From NCBI GenBank assembly GCA_945938055.1, contig CAMEUH010000188.1, positions 1 through 5,188 of the forward strand: DNA of 5,188 nucleotides, read 5' to 3'. Below are positions 1-5,188 of the stretch, one piece after another. The notes beneath the pieces were generated by a model, which did not search any database, was not told the DNA's origin, and saw only the letters and a program-made list of their open reading frames with translations. The translations under genes were made by a program, and so were the position numbers. This stretch comes from an uncultured Eubacteriaceae bacterium. Its GTDB lineage: Bacteria; Bacillota; Clostridia; Lachnospirales; Lachnospiraceae. Positions within the stretch are counted from its first letter, which is position 1. Each line of letters begins with the position of its first letter.

Positions 1-372
1 CCATTGTCGTCCTCGTCTTCCACGTCCTGCCGTCTGAATCTCAGCAATGGCAAGAGTTCCATGTGCTGCTCCTTCCTCTGCCATCCGCTTGATAACATTA
101 TTGGTCGAATCTGTTTCTTCAAAGAAAACTGTTTCCTGTCCCCAGAATTTTGTATGAAGCCGGCTCTTTACTGCCTCTGCATTAATCACATCCGGGCTTT
201 GCCGCAGACAATATCCTTTATTAGTTACTGCATCAATAACATATCCTTCTTCTTTCAGCTGATTGATACATTTCCATACTGCCGTCCTGGAAACATTCAG
301 TTCCCTGCACAGGCTCTGCCCGGAAACATATCCTTCTGTCTGCATCAATACCTTTAGCACCTTTTCCTTCAT
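1..372 (-). CDS. birA: Bifunctional biotin-protein ligase / biotin operon repressor BirA (N-terminal part, cut by window edge)
   Basis: BirA attaches biotin, through biotinyl-AMP, to the biotin carboxyl carrier domains of carboxylases. The forms with an N-terminal helix-turn-helix also repress biotin synthesis and uptake genes. The 124 visible residues start MKEKVLKVLM at the ATG at 372 and run in frame off the left edge. Residues about 3-57 form the winged helix (HTH_11 type), with a recognition-helix region around NVSRTAVWKCINQLKEEGY and a wing ending NKGYCL. The ligase domain begins near residue 70; it shows the family segment EETDSTNN (86-92) and the biotinyl-AMP-binding loop GRGRRGR followed by QW (116-124). 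The rest of the catalytic domain and the C-terminal SH3-like domain lie outside. A GGAG-type ribosome binding site sits about 8 bases upstream. The gene follows the small membrane protein gene by 20 bases, so it is probably co-transcribed with it. The helix-turn-helix suggests a regulator as well as a ligase; no biotin operator is visible in the window. Confidence 0.95.
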   Translation of the reverse strand, partial: MKEKVLKVLMQTEGYVSGQSLCRELNVSRTAVWKCINQLKEEGYVIDAVTNKGYCLRQSPDVINAEAVKSRLHTKFWGQETVFFEETDSTNNVIKRMAEEGAAHGTLAIAEIQTAGRGRRGRQW

Positions 373-392
373 CTAAAATCACTCCGACCTCA

Positions 393-677
393 TTACCATA
401 AAATAACCGCACTTGCCACTGTTACTGCAAGTAGTACCATTGACAGAAGTGTCAGTATGATTCCACTTTTTCTTTCAAATTTGAAAAAATTTTTCGCCGC
501 ATGAAGACCATTAATACCTGCACCGAAGAAGAACACCAGCGGAAGCAGAAAATCCTGATTTCCCGGTACAATAAAAATGACCGTGGCCATGATAACCACG
601 GCCACGCCCAATATAATATTTATCCAGTCAATTACAATCTTCGTCCTGCGGTAAGCTCCATTGCTTGCTGTAAACAT
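393..677 (-). CDS. Small three-segment membrane protein of unknown function
   Basis: I do not recognise a function for this 94-residue protein. It has three predicted hydrophobic segments: about residues 17-37 (INIILGVAVVIMATVIF), 43-59 (FLLPLVFFFGAGINGLHA) and 72-93. Basic residues lie before the first segment (RRTK) and between the second and third (KNFFKFERK), which by the positive-inside rule puts the N-terminus and that loop in the cytoplasm. The loop after segment 1 holds a PGN turn, and segment 2 a GAGINGLHAAKNF stretch that may be a family signature. There is no signal peptidase or lipobox motif. The gene starts 14 bases after the argF stop and ends 20 bases before birA, so it is very likely translated from the same mRNA. 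The upstream 14 bases are purine-rich (AAAGAGAGCGAAGG), giving a moderate ribosome binding site. The reality of the gene is well supported by its tight packing and typical membrane composition; its role is unknown. Confidence 0.85.
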   Translation of the reverse strand: MFTASNGAYRRTKIVIDWINIILGVAVVIMATVIFIVPGNQDFLLPLVFFFGAGINGLHAAKNFFKFERKSGIILTLLSMVLLAVTVASAVILW

Positions 678-691
678 CCTTCGCTCTCTTT

Positions 692-1684
692 CTAATAACC
701 GCCTAATGTAACCGCCATGACTGCCTTAATAGTATGCATACGGTTTTCTGCCTCATCAAATACCACGGAATTCGCTGATTCAAATACCTCATCGGTCACT
801 TCCATCTCAGTAATGCCGAACTTTTCATGAATTTCCCTGCCAATCTTTGTTTTCAAATCATGGAAGGCTGGAAGGCAATGCATGAAAATAGCATCTTTAC
901 CGGCATTTTTCATGACCTTCTGATTAACCTGATAAGGCATTAATGCTTTTATTCTGCTCTCCCATACCTCATCCGGTTCTCCCATGGATACCCAGACATC
1001 CGTATATATGACATCTGCATCCTTGGTCGCCTTTTCTACGTCTTCGCACAGGCTGACGCTTCCTCCGGTCTGTGCAGCAATCTCTTCACAGGTTTTAACC
1101 AGTTTTTCATCCGGGAAGTATTCTTTACAGGTACATGCAACAAAATGCATTCCCATCTTTGCACAGGCAACCATAAGCGAATTTCCCATATTATATCTGG
1201 CATCTCCCATATATACCAGCTTTACACCGGCAAGATGTCCCAGATGTTCCTCAATTGTCAGAAGGTCTGCAAGCATCTGTGTTGGATGAAATTCATTAGT
1301 CAGTCCATTCCATACCGGCACACCGGCATACTCTGCCAGCTCTTCCACAATATCCTGCCCGTATCCACGATATTCTATACCATCATACATTCTTCCGAGC
1401 ACTCTTGCGGTATCTTCAATACTTTCCTTCTTCCCAATCTGCGAACCAGTCGGGTCCAGATATGTAGTACCCATTCCCAGGTCGTGTGCTGCCACTTCAA
1501 AAGAACACCTTGTTCTGGTACTTGTCTTTTCGAAAATTAATGCAACATTCTTACCACGAAGACTGTCATGCGCAATTCCCGCTTTCTTTTTAGCTTTCAA
1601 ATCTCTGGCTGCATCCAGCATATACCGAATTTCTTCCGGAGTAAAATCCAGAAGTTTCAAAAAATTACGTCCCTTTAAATTCAT
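692..1684 (-). CDS. argF: Ornithine carbamoyltransferase
   Basis: This cytoplasmic enzyme makes citrulline and phosphate from ornithine and carbamoyl phosphate, the sixth step of arginine synthesis; catabolic relatives (ArcB) run the reverse step in the arginine deiminase pathway. The 330 residues match the usual family length. The carbamoyl-phosphate loop STRTR is at 55-59, the HPTQ motif at 133-136, the ornithine-binding loop SMGE at 233-236 within TDVWVSMGEPDE, and the catalytic HCLP at 269-272. The SQIGKKES segment (81-88) is also typical. The N-terminus MNLKGRNFLKLLDF is canonical, which supports the ATG at 1684. The ribosome binding site is modest (AGGTAGAG just upstream). The gene lies 75 bases after the SPFH gene and 14 bases before the small membrane protein gene. 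Neither arcA nor arcC is nearby, which favours a biosynthetic role but does not prove it, because the two forms cannot be told apart by these motifs. No clear ArgR/AhrC operator is visible upstream. Confidence 0.97.
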   Translation of the reverse strand: MNLKGRNFLKLLDFTPEEIRYMLDAARDLKAKKKAGIAHDSLRGKNVALIFEKTSTRTRCSFEVAAHDLGMGTTYLDPTGSQIGKKESIEDTARVLGRMYDGIEYRGYGQDIVEELAEYAGVPVWNGLTNEFHPTQMLADLLTIEEHLGHLAGVKLVYMGDARYNMGNSLMVACAKMGMHFVACTCKEYFPDEKLVKTCEEIAAQTGGSVSLCEDVEKATKDADVIYTDVWVSMGEPDEVWESRIKALMPYQVNQKVMKNAGKDAIFMHCLPAFHDLKTKIGREIHEKFGITEMEVTDEVFESANSVVFDEAENRMHTIKAVMAVTLGGY

Positions 1685-1759
1685 GTCTCTCTACCTGTCT
1701 TACTCTTCCATCTTAATCATTACTGTCATGTCGCGTTCCATCTGTCCTAAAAATGACTG

Positions 1760-2677
1760 TTAATTATCCTTTGCAACCTCTGTGATAGACTTTGCCAGTC
1801 CCGCAAGTCCCTGAATGTCAGAAGGAATGATAATCTTATTCGCCTTACCATCAGCAGCCTTTGTAAATGCCTCCAGACTCTTAATCTGTAATACTGCATT
1901 GGAAGGATTTGATTCATTAATCAGCTTAATACCCTCTGCATTTGCCTTCTGTACTGCAAGAATAGCTTCTGCCTGACCTTCTGCTTCACGGATGGTAGCT
2001 TCCTTCTTAGCCTCTGCACGAAGAATTGCTGCTTCCTTTTCTGCTTCTGCCTCCAGAATTGCGGACTGCTTCTTACCTTCTGCAACAAGAATGGTTGACT
2101 TCTTCTCACCTTCTGCAATCAGAATAGCCTCACGTCTTTCACGTTCTGCCTTCATCTGCTTCTCCATTGCGTCCTGAATGGCTGCAGGAGGAATAATGTT
2201 TTTAAGTTCTACACGGTTCACCTTGATACCCCAAGGATCTGTTGCAGAGTCAAGCTGTACTCTCATCTTGGTATTGATGATTTCACGGGATGTCAGTGTC
2301 TCATCCAGTTCTAGGTCACCAATGATATTACGAAGTGTTGTCGCTGTCAGATTTTCAATTGCCATAATTGGATTTTCCACTCCATATGCATAAAGCTTCG
2401 GATCGGTAATCTGATAAAATACAACGGTATCAATTCTCATGGTTACATTATCCTTTGTAATAACCGGCTGTGGTGCAAAATCTACAACCTGTTCCTTTAA
2501 TACTACTGTCTTTGCAATCTTATCAATAAGCGGCATCTTAATGTGAATACCTACTGACCATGTTTCCTTATATGCGCCAAGTCTCTCCAGTACAACAGCC
2601 TTAGCCTGTGGAACAACCTTAACGCAGCTTGCTAAAATTACTACAATGATAATTCCTAAAATGATAATATACGGCAT
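1760..2677 (-). CDS. SPFH/Band 7 (stomatin/QmcA-like) membrane protein
   Basis: This is a prohibitin/stomatin-type scaffold protein of 305 residues, close in layout to E. coli QmcA (YbbK) and mitochondrial SLP-2. Relatives form large ring or cage assemblies on the membrane and are linked to membrane microdomains and protease regulation. Residues 3-19 are a single N-terminal membrane segment. The SPFH domain spans about 20-180, with typical stretches VVPQAKAVVLERLG, GIHIKMPLIDKI, VITKDNVTMRIDTVVFYQI, ENLTATTLRNIIGDLELDETL and DPWGIKVNRVELKNIIPP. Residues about 172-250 are an Ala/Glu/Lys-rich coiled coil made of 11-residue repeats. A hydrophobic tail ends the protein (DIQGLAGLAKSI). It starts 4 bases after the nfeD-family stop, with its ribosome binding site (AGAGGA) inside the last codons of that gene, so translation is probably coupled. 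The SPFH-NfeD pair is a conserved bacterial arrangement. Exact function in this organism is unknown, so no gene symbol is given. Confidence 0.95.
   Translation of the reverse strand: MPYIIILGIIIVVILASCVKVVPQAKAVVLERLGAYKETWSVGIHIKMPLIDKIAKTVVLKEQVVDFAPQPVITKDNVTMRIDTVVFYQITDPKLYAYGVENPIMAIENLTATTLRNIIGDLELDETLTSREIINTKMRVQLDSATDPWGIKVNRVELKNIIPPAAIQDAMEKQMKAERERREAILIAEGEKKSTILVAEGKKQSAILEAEAEKEAAILRAEAKKEATIREAEGQAEAILAVQKANAEGIKLINESNPSNAVLQIKSLEAFTKAADGKANKIIIPSDIQGLAGLAKSITEVAKDN
1970..2134 (-). repeat. Five tandem 11-residue (33-base) coiled-coil repeats within the SPFH gene
   Basis: Residues 182-236 of the SPFH protein can be written as five 11-residue units: REAILIAEGEK, KSTILVAEGKK, QSAILEAEAEK, EAAILRAEAKK and EATIREAEGQA. 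The Ile of each unit falls at 185, 196, 207, 218 and 229, exactly 11 apart, and the A-E pair also recurs at that spacing. The 11-residue period is the hendecad pattern of straight or slightly right-handed coiled coils known from SPFH assemblies. The underlying DNA is a diverged 33-base repeat, seen on the plus strand as recurring ccttctgc / gcttctgc blocks. Confidence 0.85.
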
Positions 2678-2681
2678 ACTC

Positions 2682-3143
2682 TTATTCCTCTTCTTTCTTT
2701 ACAATAATTTTAACTCCTGAAATCTCAGCAATTGTAACAACGGTATCCTTTGGAAATACAATTTCATCATCAGTCGATCTCGCCATCCATTCCTGTCCGT
2801 TCACAACTGCCCTTCCAGTTCCGGCAATATTATCAATCACCTCTAAAACCCTCGCCTTTTCGCCAATCAAACTGTCAACATTTGTTTTGACCCGTTCTTT
2901 GTTCAACCTCTTCTGTACTGCAGGTCTGGTAAAAAACAGCAGAACGCCTGATACAACCAGACACGTTCCCAACTGAACCCACCAGTTAAATCCCATGAGT
3001 GAAACAAAGAAAGCAATCAGACTGCCGCCAGCAAACCAGATTGTATACAATCCCATGGTGACAATCTCAACAATAACCAGAATTACCATTGCTGCCAGCC
3101 AGAAAATCGCATCTGCATCTGCAAACTGAAAAAGTGCACTCAT
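2682..3143 (-). CDS. NfeD-family membrane protein with C-terminal OB-fold domain
   Basis: NfeD proteins of this short class (like E. coli YbbJ) are membrane partners of SPFH proteins encoded next to them. The 153 residues contain three hydrophobic segments at about 12-30, 33-51 and 54-72. A basic stretch (QKRLNKERVK, 77-86) follows, and then a soluble OB-fold domain from about 90 to 150. That domain shows the usual GTGRAVVNGQEWMARS core (108-123) and a final ISGVKIIVKK strand. There is no ClpP-like serine protease domain, so this is the short class and not the long class. The ATG at 3143 has a strong AAAGGAGG ribosome binding site 9 bases upstream and a near-consensus promoter just before it, making this the first gene of the operon. 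The SPFH gene starts 4 bases after its stop codon, consistent with the two products acting together at the cytoplasmic membrane. The molecular role is inferred from the family. Confidence 0.93.
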   Translation of the reverse strand: MSALFQFADADAIFWLAAMVILVIVEIVTMGLYTIWFAGGSLIAFFVSLMGFNWWVQLGTCLVVSGVLLFFTRPAVQKRLNKERVKTNVDSLIGEKARVLEVIDNIAGTGRAVVNGQEWMARSTDDEIVFPKDTVVTIAEISGVKIIVKKEEE

Positions 3144-3152
3144 AATATACTC

Positions 3153-3160
3153 CCTCCTTT
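3153..3160 (-). promoter_or_regulatory. Strong ribosome binding site of the nfeD-family gene
   Basis: The minus strand reads AAAGGAGG here, a near-full match to the 16S rRNA anti-SD sequence, 9 bases before the ATG at 3143. It fixes the start of the first gene of the operon. Confidence 0.85.
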
Positions 3161-3176
3161 AAAAAGGTATATCCTT

Positions 3177-3205
3177 ATTGTACACTTTTATCTGCTTTTT
3201 GTCAT
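3177..3205 (-). promoter_or_regulatory. Sigma-A-type promoter of the nfeD-SPFH-argF-birA operon
   Basis: On the minus strand a -35 box ATGACA (3205-3200, 5 of 6 matches to TTGACA) and a -10 box TACAAT (3182-3177, 5 of 6 matches to TATAAT) are separated by exactly 17 bases. Transcription would start near 3170, giving a leader of about 27 bases to the ATG at 3143. It lies directly after the terminator of the preceding gene, which supports an independent transcription unit. No operator is evident in the short leader. Confidence 0.75.
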
Positions 3206-3250
3206 CATATTTTTGTGTAAAGTCACTTGCCTGTTAAAGAAAATCCAGCA

Positions 3251-3284
3251 CAAAAACAGGGCACATTCCCAAAGGAACATGCCC
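3251..3284 (-). terminator. Intrinsic terminator of the SleB-type hydrolase gene
   Basis: Twelve bases after the hydrolase stop codon, the minus strand forms an uninterrupted 11-bp stem (GGGCATGTTCC with GGAATGTGCCC, including two G-U pairs) around a 4-base TTTG loop. The stem is followed by TGTTTTTG, a short T-run. This is a classic rho-independent terminator. It separates the hydrolase transcript from the nfeD-family promoter about 45 bases further on. Confidence 0.9.
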
Positions 3285-3296
3285 AATTTCAGATGC

Positions 3297-4325
3297 TTAA
3301 TGATTATAGAAAATATGACTGCCAATCTGCTGGGACTGTGAACAGGAACCCACCCTTGTGTTAAAGTTCAGATATGTGGCATTTAATGGATTATTCACTC
3401 CCGCAAGCGCATCCTGTGCTGCTCTCAGGCAATCATTACTCGTTCCGCTGGTATATTTATTAATCCTCTCCTGAAAACGGGAAGACCAATTTCCATAACC
3501 GTCTGTCACACCGCCAAACTGTCCTCTTGCACTAAGTACTGCCTGAATATCCGCACCATATCCGGCGCTGACTCGGTTTAGAATAACATATGCCACTGCA
3601 ACCTTTCCTTCATAAGGCTCTGCATTTGCCTCCCAGTCAATAATTGCAGCAAGCAGACATACTTCATAAGAAGATGCCGATACGGATGCAGTAGTGGAAT
3701 TCTTCTTTGCAGCCTCCTCTGCCTTTTTCTTTGCCAAGGCTTCCTGCTGTTTCTTCTCTTCTGCAGGCGTGATTGCCGTCGAAAGCGTTCCTCCCAGCTG
3801 CTCTGCCAAATCCTCTGCTTCTTCATCAAAGCATACATAAATATTCTGTATATATCCTTCTACACTGCCGGATTTGATCTTGGTCCATTCATCACCACGT
3901 TCCACAATGTCCGCATAGCTTCCCGGATACAATTTTCCAATCGTTTCAGAATCCCTTGTTGCTTCTGTACGAACCGGAAGATACGGATCTGCATAACATA
4001 CTATCATATCCTGATAATCGGACGTTTCTTCCTCTTCATCCACACCAAGAAAATTTTCCTCTGTTTCATCATCTGTCTGCTGATTAATAACGACTACCTG
4101 TGTTGCTTCCTGTGAATCCAGTGGAGCCGCTGCCGCACTTGCATTTTTTACATCAAGCACTTCTGTTGTCTGTATTTCCTTTTCGGTCTCTTCTATCTGC
4201 TTTGTACTATTAACAGTTGATTCATCAGAAGTATTATTTCCCTCTGTTCTCGTAAATGCAACCTGCGTCACTACCATGACCACAAGCATGAGATACAGGA
4301 GAAATCTTCTACTCTTAGAATTCAT
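3297..4325 (-). CDS. Secreted or membrane-anchored SH3b-domain cell-wall hydrolase (SleB/CwlJ-type catalytic domain)
   Basis: This 342-residue exported protein probably cuts peptidoglycan. Residues 1-7 are basic (MNSKSRR) and 8-24 hydrophobic, giving a signal peptide or signal anchor. Residues about 26-103 are a polar, Thr/Ser- and acid-rich linker ending in a strongly acidic patch. Residues about 107-170 resemble a bacterial SH3 domain (LPVRTEATRDSETIGKLYPG, then WTKIKSGSVEGYIQNIYV), likely for wall binding. A charged, probably helical linker rich in Lys, Glu and Ala covers about 188-208. Residues about 218-342 match the SleB-type Hydrolase_2 domain: DWEANAEPYEGKVAVAYVIL with the conserved Glu at 232 and 236, then LNRV, RGQFGG and the terminal GSHIFYNH. 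SleB in Bacillus is a spore-cortex lytic transglycosylase, but homologues in Clostridia also occur outside germination, so the substrate is uncertain. The ATG at 4325 is chosen over an in-frame TTG at 4337 because that TTG lies inside the ribosome binding site. The gene has its own promoter and terminator. Confidence 0.92.
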   Translation of the reverse strand: MNSKSRRFLLYLMLVVMVVTQVAFTRTEGNNTSDESTVNSTKQIEETEKEIQTTEVLDVKNASAAAAPLDSQEATQVVVINQQTDDETEENFLGVDEEEETSDYQDMIVCYADPYLPVRTEATRDSETIGKLYPGSYADIVERGDEWTKIKSGSVEGYIQNIYVCFDEEAEDLAEQLGGTLSTAITPAEEKKQQEALAKKKAEEAAKKNSTTASVSASSYEVCLLAAIIDWEANAEPYEGKVAVAYVILNRVSAGYGADIQAVLSARGQFGGVTDGYGNWSSRFQERINKYTSGTSNDCLRAAQDALAGVNNPLNATYLNFNTRVGSCSQSQQIGSHIFYNH

Positions 4326-4330
4326 TTTAA

Positions 4331-4335
4331 CCTCC
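4331..4335 (-). promoter_or_regulatory. Ribosome binding site that decides the start of the hydrolase gene
   Basis: The minus strand reads TTGGAGGTTAAAATG. GGAGG lies 5 bases before the ATG at 4325. The upstream in-frame TTG (4337) overlaps the GGAGG itself and has no ribosome binding site of its own, so the four extra residues MEVK should not be annotated. Confidence 0.85.
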
Positions 4336-4390
4336 AAAAACTCTCCATAACAAGAATAAAATATTACAAAAGTGTTAATTTTATTAAGCT

Positions 4391-4419
4391 ATTCTAACAA
4401 ACAGAAGCCATTATGTCAA
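4391..4419 (-). promoter_or_regulatory. Near-consensus sigma-A promoter of the SleB-type hydrolase gene
   Basis: On the minus strand a perfect -35 box TTGACA (4419-4414) and a -10 box TAGAAT (4396-4391, 5 of 6 matches) are separated by 17 bases. Transcription would start near 4384, giving an AT-rich leader of roughly 58 bases before the ATG at 4325. The pattern is that of a vegetative sigma-A promoter. I did not see a convincing sporulation-sigma signature, although SleB in Bacillus is a forespore gene. Confidence 0.8.
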
Positions 4420-4451
4420 GTTTTGCCATTCCCTCCGCTTTCTTTCTGCCT

Positions 4452-5188
4452 TTATTCTCCTCTCTGACGGTTCACCTCATACATGAGAACAGCCGCAGAA
4501 ATTGCCGCATTCAGGGATTCTACCTTTCCTTCCATTGGAATTCGGATAAGCCTGTCAGCTAAGGCTGCCGTTTCATCCTTCAGACCATTTCCCTCATTTC
4601 CAATCAGAAAAGCACATTTGCCAGAATAGTTTTCTTTTGCATAACTATTATTGCCATTTAAATGTGCCGCATACACATTTATTTCCAATAATTTCATCTG
4701 ACTGATGACCTCATTTAGATTTTCTGCATACAAAAACGGAACCCGGTATATGGAACCCATGGTGGAACGAATGGTCTTGGGATTATAAATATCTACTGTA
4801 TTTTTACTCATGATGATTCCGGTAATCCCTGCGCCTTCACCGGTACGGATGATTGTCCCAAGATTCCCCGGGTCCTGCAAATCCTCGCATACAATTACAA
4901 ATGCATTCTCCTTTCCAATGATCTGGTCAAGAGAACTCTCACTCATTTTTACAATTGCAAGAATCCCCTGCGGTGTCTTGGTATCAGACATCTGTTTAAA
5001 GACATTATCCGTTACCAGTTCTACCTTTGGACTATCCCATTCTATGCCTGCCAGTCCTGTTTTATGACTTTGTGCAAAACTTTCTGATACAAAAATCTTT
5101 TCCAGCCGCTCCTTTGGTGCCTCTGAAACCATCCGAGCCCCCTCTGCCACAAAAACACCATTTTCCCTGCGGCTTTTTGCCCTGTTTA
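4452..5188 (-). CDS. TrmH/SpoU-family RNA 2'-O-ribose methyltransferase (5' end outside window)
   Basis: This SPOUT-class enzyme transfers a methyl group from S-adenosylmethionine to a ribose 2'-OH in rRNA or tRNA; most relatives of this architecture are annotated as 23S rRNA methyltransferases like RlmB. The frame stays open to the right edge: 244 residues are visible, beginning NRAKSRRENGVFVAEGARMV, which is the substrate-binding domain common to the family. A GTG at 5150 is therefore internal and not the start. The usual length is about 260-270 residues, so roughly 15-25 are missing. Counting from the first visible residue, motif 1 is DPGNLGTIIRTGEGAG with Asn108 and Arg114, motif 2 is FLIGNEGNGL (193-202), and motif 3 is IPMEGKVESLNAAISAAVLMYE (216-237). 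Together these form the trefoil-knot SAM site. The product is cytoplasmic and likely a dimer. No terminator is seen after the stop, so readthrough into the hydrolase gene is possible. The exact target nucleotide cannot be told from sequence. Confidence 0.94.
   Translation of the reverse strand, partial: NRAKSRRENGVFVAEGARMVSEAPKERLEKIFVSESFAQSHKTGLAGIEWDSPKVELVTDNVFKQMSDTKTPQGILAIVKMSESSLDQIIGKENAFVIVCEDLQDPGNLGTIIRTGEGAGITGIIMSKNTVDIYNPKTIRSTMGSIYRVPFLYAENLNEVISQMKLLEINVYAAHLNGNNSYAKENYSGKCAFLIGNEGNGLKDETAALADRLIRIPMEGKVESLNAAISAAVLMYEVNRQRGE

Noticed and set aside
4..357. 117-residue plus-strand open frame
   Set aside because: It is antisense to the well-supported BirA coding region, is rich in Ser/Cys/Phe as expected for a shadow frame, and shows no domain.
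1685..1759. Arginine-repressor (ARG box) operator upstream of argF
   Set aside because: I could not find a convincing match to the AT-rich 18-bp palindrome consensus, and there is no clear promoter in the gap for it to control.
2624..2677. Lipobox-like LASC at residues 15-18 of the SPFH protein
   Set aside because: The sequence before it (MPYIII) has no basic n-region, and QmcA-type proteins keep this hydrophobic segment as a membrane anchor. A lipoprotein is unlikely.
3145..3172. Inverted repeat ATATAC/GTATAT around the nfeD-family ribosome binding site, as a possible regulatory hairpin
   Set aside because: The arms are six A/T-rich pairs with a poor inner stem, and the 5' arm overlaps the predicted transcription start, so it would be only partly transcribed.
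4390..4430. Short frame MAKLDIMASVC preceded by GGAGGGA, after the methyltransferase stop
   Set aside because: It is only 11 codons and coincides with the -35/-10 promoter of the hydrolase gene, and the ribosome binding site is too close to its ATG. The promoter reading explains the sequence better.

Overview
The window looks like a chromosomal housekeeping segment from an anaerobic Firmicute, most likely a Lachnospiraceae-type Clostridia species. That placement is inferred from moderate-to-low GC, strong AGGAGG-type ribosome binding sites, sigma-A-like promoters, and the combination of an SPFH/NfeD pair with a SleB-type hydrolase. All seven recognised genes lie on the minus strand, so the window is described in the direction of transcription, from high to low coordinates. 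I see no mobile element, CRISPR array, tRNA or rRNA, and no convincing plus-strand gene.

Right end (5188-4452): a TrmH/SpoU-family RNA 2'-O-ribose methyltransferase. Its start lies outside the window, and its reading frame is open to the edge. About 110 bases follow, holding a near-consensus promoter (TTGACA, 17 bp, TAGAAT) for the next gene. That gene (4325-3297) encodes a secreted or membrane-anchored protein with an SH3b-like domain and a SleB-type cell-wall hydrolase domain. It ends in a clear intrinsic terminator (3284-3251), so it looks like a single-gene transcript.

Left two thirds (3205-1): a second near-consensus promoter (ATGACA, 17 bp, TACAAT) drives what looks like one operon of closely spaced genes. 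They are an NfeD-family membrane protein and an SPFH/stomatin-like (QmcA-type) protein separated by 4 bases, then ornithine carbamoyltransferase (argF) after a 75-base gap. A 94-residue three-segment membrane protein of unknown function follows after 14 bases, and BirA, the biotin ligase/repressor, after a further 20 bases. BirA is cut off by the left edge. No terminator is visible inside this run. NfeD and SPFH proteins are a known partner pair of the membrane. The arginine-pathway enzyme, the small membrane protein and the biotin regulator have no obvious shared pathway with them, so co-transcription is the only link the sequence supports.

No clearly new system is present. The points most worth a second look are the small membrane protein between argF and birA, the mixed operon itself, the two-domain hydrolase with its own promoter and terminator, and a short open frame in the SPFH-argF gap.
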